From the NCBI GenBank assembly GCA_034435435.1, contig DAOTXN010000044.1:1-19846 (forward strand): 19,846 bases of DNA, written 5' to 3'. The DNA is from DAOTXN01 sp034435435. Lineage in GTDB: Bacteria; Chloroflexota; Anaerolineae; S140-20. Of this stretch, positions 19,788 to 19,846 are shown in pieces. The position numbers were made by a program, and so were the translations under genes. The notes under the pieces were generated by a model, which saw only the letters and a list, made by a program, of their open reading frames with translations, did not search any database and was not told the DNA's origin. Position 1 is the stretch's first letter, and each line of letters opens with the position of its first letter.

Positions 19788-19846
19788 TGAAAGAACGCCT
19801 AAAAAGGCGTATCCGCGAACTCAAAGCCCGAGGCAGACGAGAGGCG
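19778..19846 (+). other. Possible start of a coding region running off the window
   Basis: After a TAG at 19775-19777 one frame stays open to the edge, reading SLKERLKRRIRELKARGRRE, a basic helical sequence that looks protein-like. No ATG, GTG or TTG start is present in this frame, so it would need a non-standard start, or it is a degraded fragment. A short hairpin (ACGCCT-AAAA-AGGCGT, 19795-19810) falls inside it. Weak call. Confidence 0.2.

Overview
This 19.8-kb window is GC-rich and densely coded, and it looks like chromosomal sequence of a member of the Chloroflexota (Anaerolineae-like). That placement is an inference from the mix of families (a Phd/DUF5678 antitoxin with an HPYSNTFDPPAP-type retropepsin-like partner, DUF6504, a LipM-like transferase, a thiolase-like protein, M20 peptidases) and from the dispersed short palindromes. 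No rRNA, tRNA, CRISPR array or phage module is visible.

Layout. The left edge (1-910) is a worn accessory patch: the tail of a probable transposase, an intact Phd/DUF5678 antitoxin-like gene, and a retropepsin-like partner that has lost its catalytic centre. An SRPBCC gene follows (924-1376). From 1395 to 11836 everything is on the minus strand. In transcription order this is a CoA-disulfide/persulfide reductase, SelD, an FtsX-type permease, a small unknown protein with a large membrane-TPR protein, an NTF2-like protein, an M20 dipeptidase and a LipM-like octanoyl transferase. From 11988 to 15407 a compact plus-strand cluster holds DUF6504, an AlkZ-related protein, a MNT nucleotidyltransferase, a broken HEPN gene, an aldo/keto reductase and a NUDIX hydrolase. 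A GNAT gene converges on it. Exonuclease III (+), an M20D amidohydrolase (-) and a thiolase-like protein (+) complete the window. The right end holds a GxxExxY gene remnant among short repeats.

Main points. (1) selD is a selenoprotein gene: the true start is at 10420 and an in-frame UGA at codon 17 encodes the catalytic selenocysteine, followed by a good bacterial SECIS hairpin. Ordinary gene calling would start it 20 codons late. (2) Two unrelated convergent gene pairs (1374-1397 and 16974-16998) end in copies of the same palindrome, and in both cases the palindrome itself supplies the stop codons of both genes. (3) A 142-bp MITE-like element with 11-bp terminal inverted repeats (GTAA ends) and a perfect 8-bp target duplication sits in the exonuclease III leader. 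The duplicated 8-mer is the Shine-Dalgarno sequence. (4) Two toxin-like partners (retropepsin-like and HEPN) are each broken by an internal deletion while the antitoxin-like gene beside them is intact. (5) A seven-copy heptanucleotide repeat is translated inside the LipM-like gene. (6) The thiolase-like protein has no cysteine at either expected catalytic position.

How the genes may work together. The reductase and SelD plausibly form a sulfur/selenium unit. DUF6504, the AlkZ-related protein and exonuclease III suggest DNA repair. Most other neighbours look like housekeeping or unassigned genes. All functional calls rest on motif reading by eye, without database searches.
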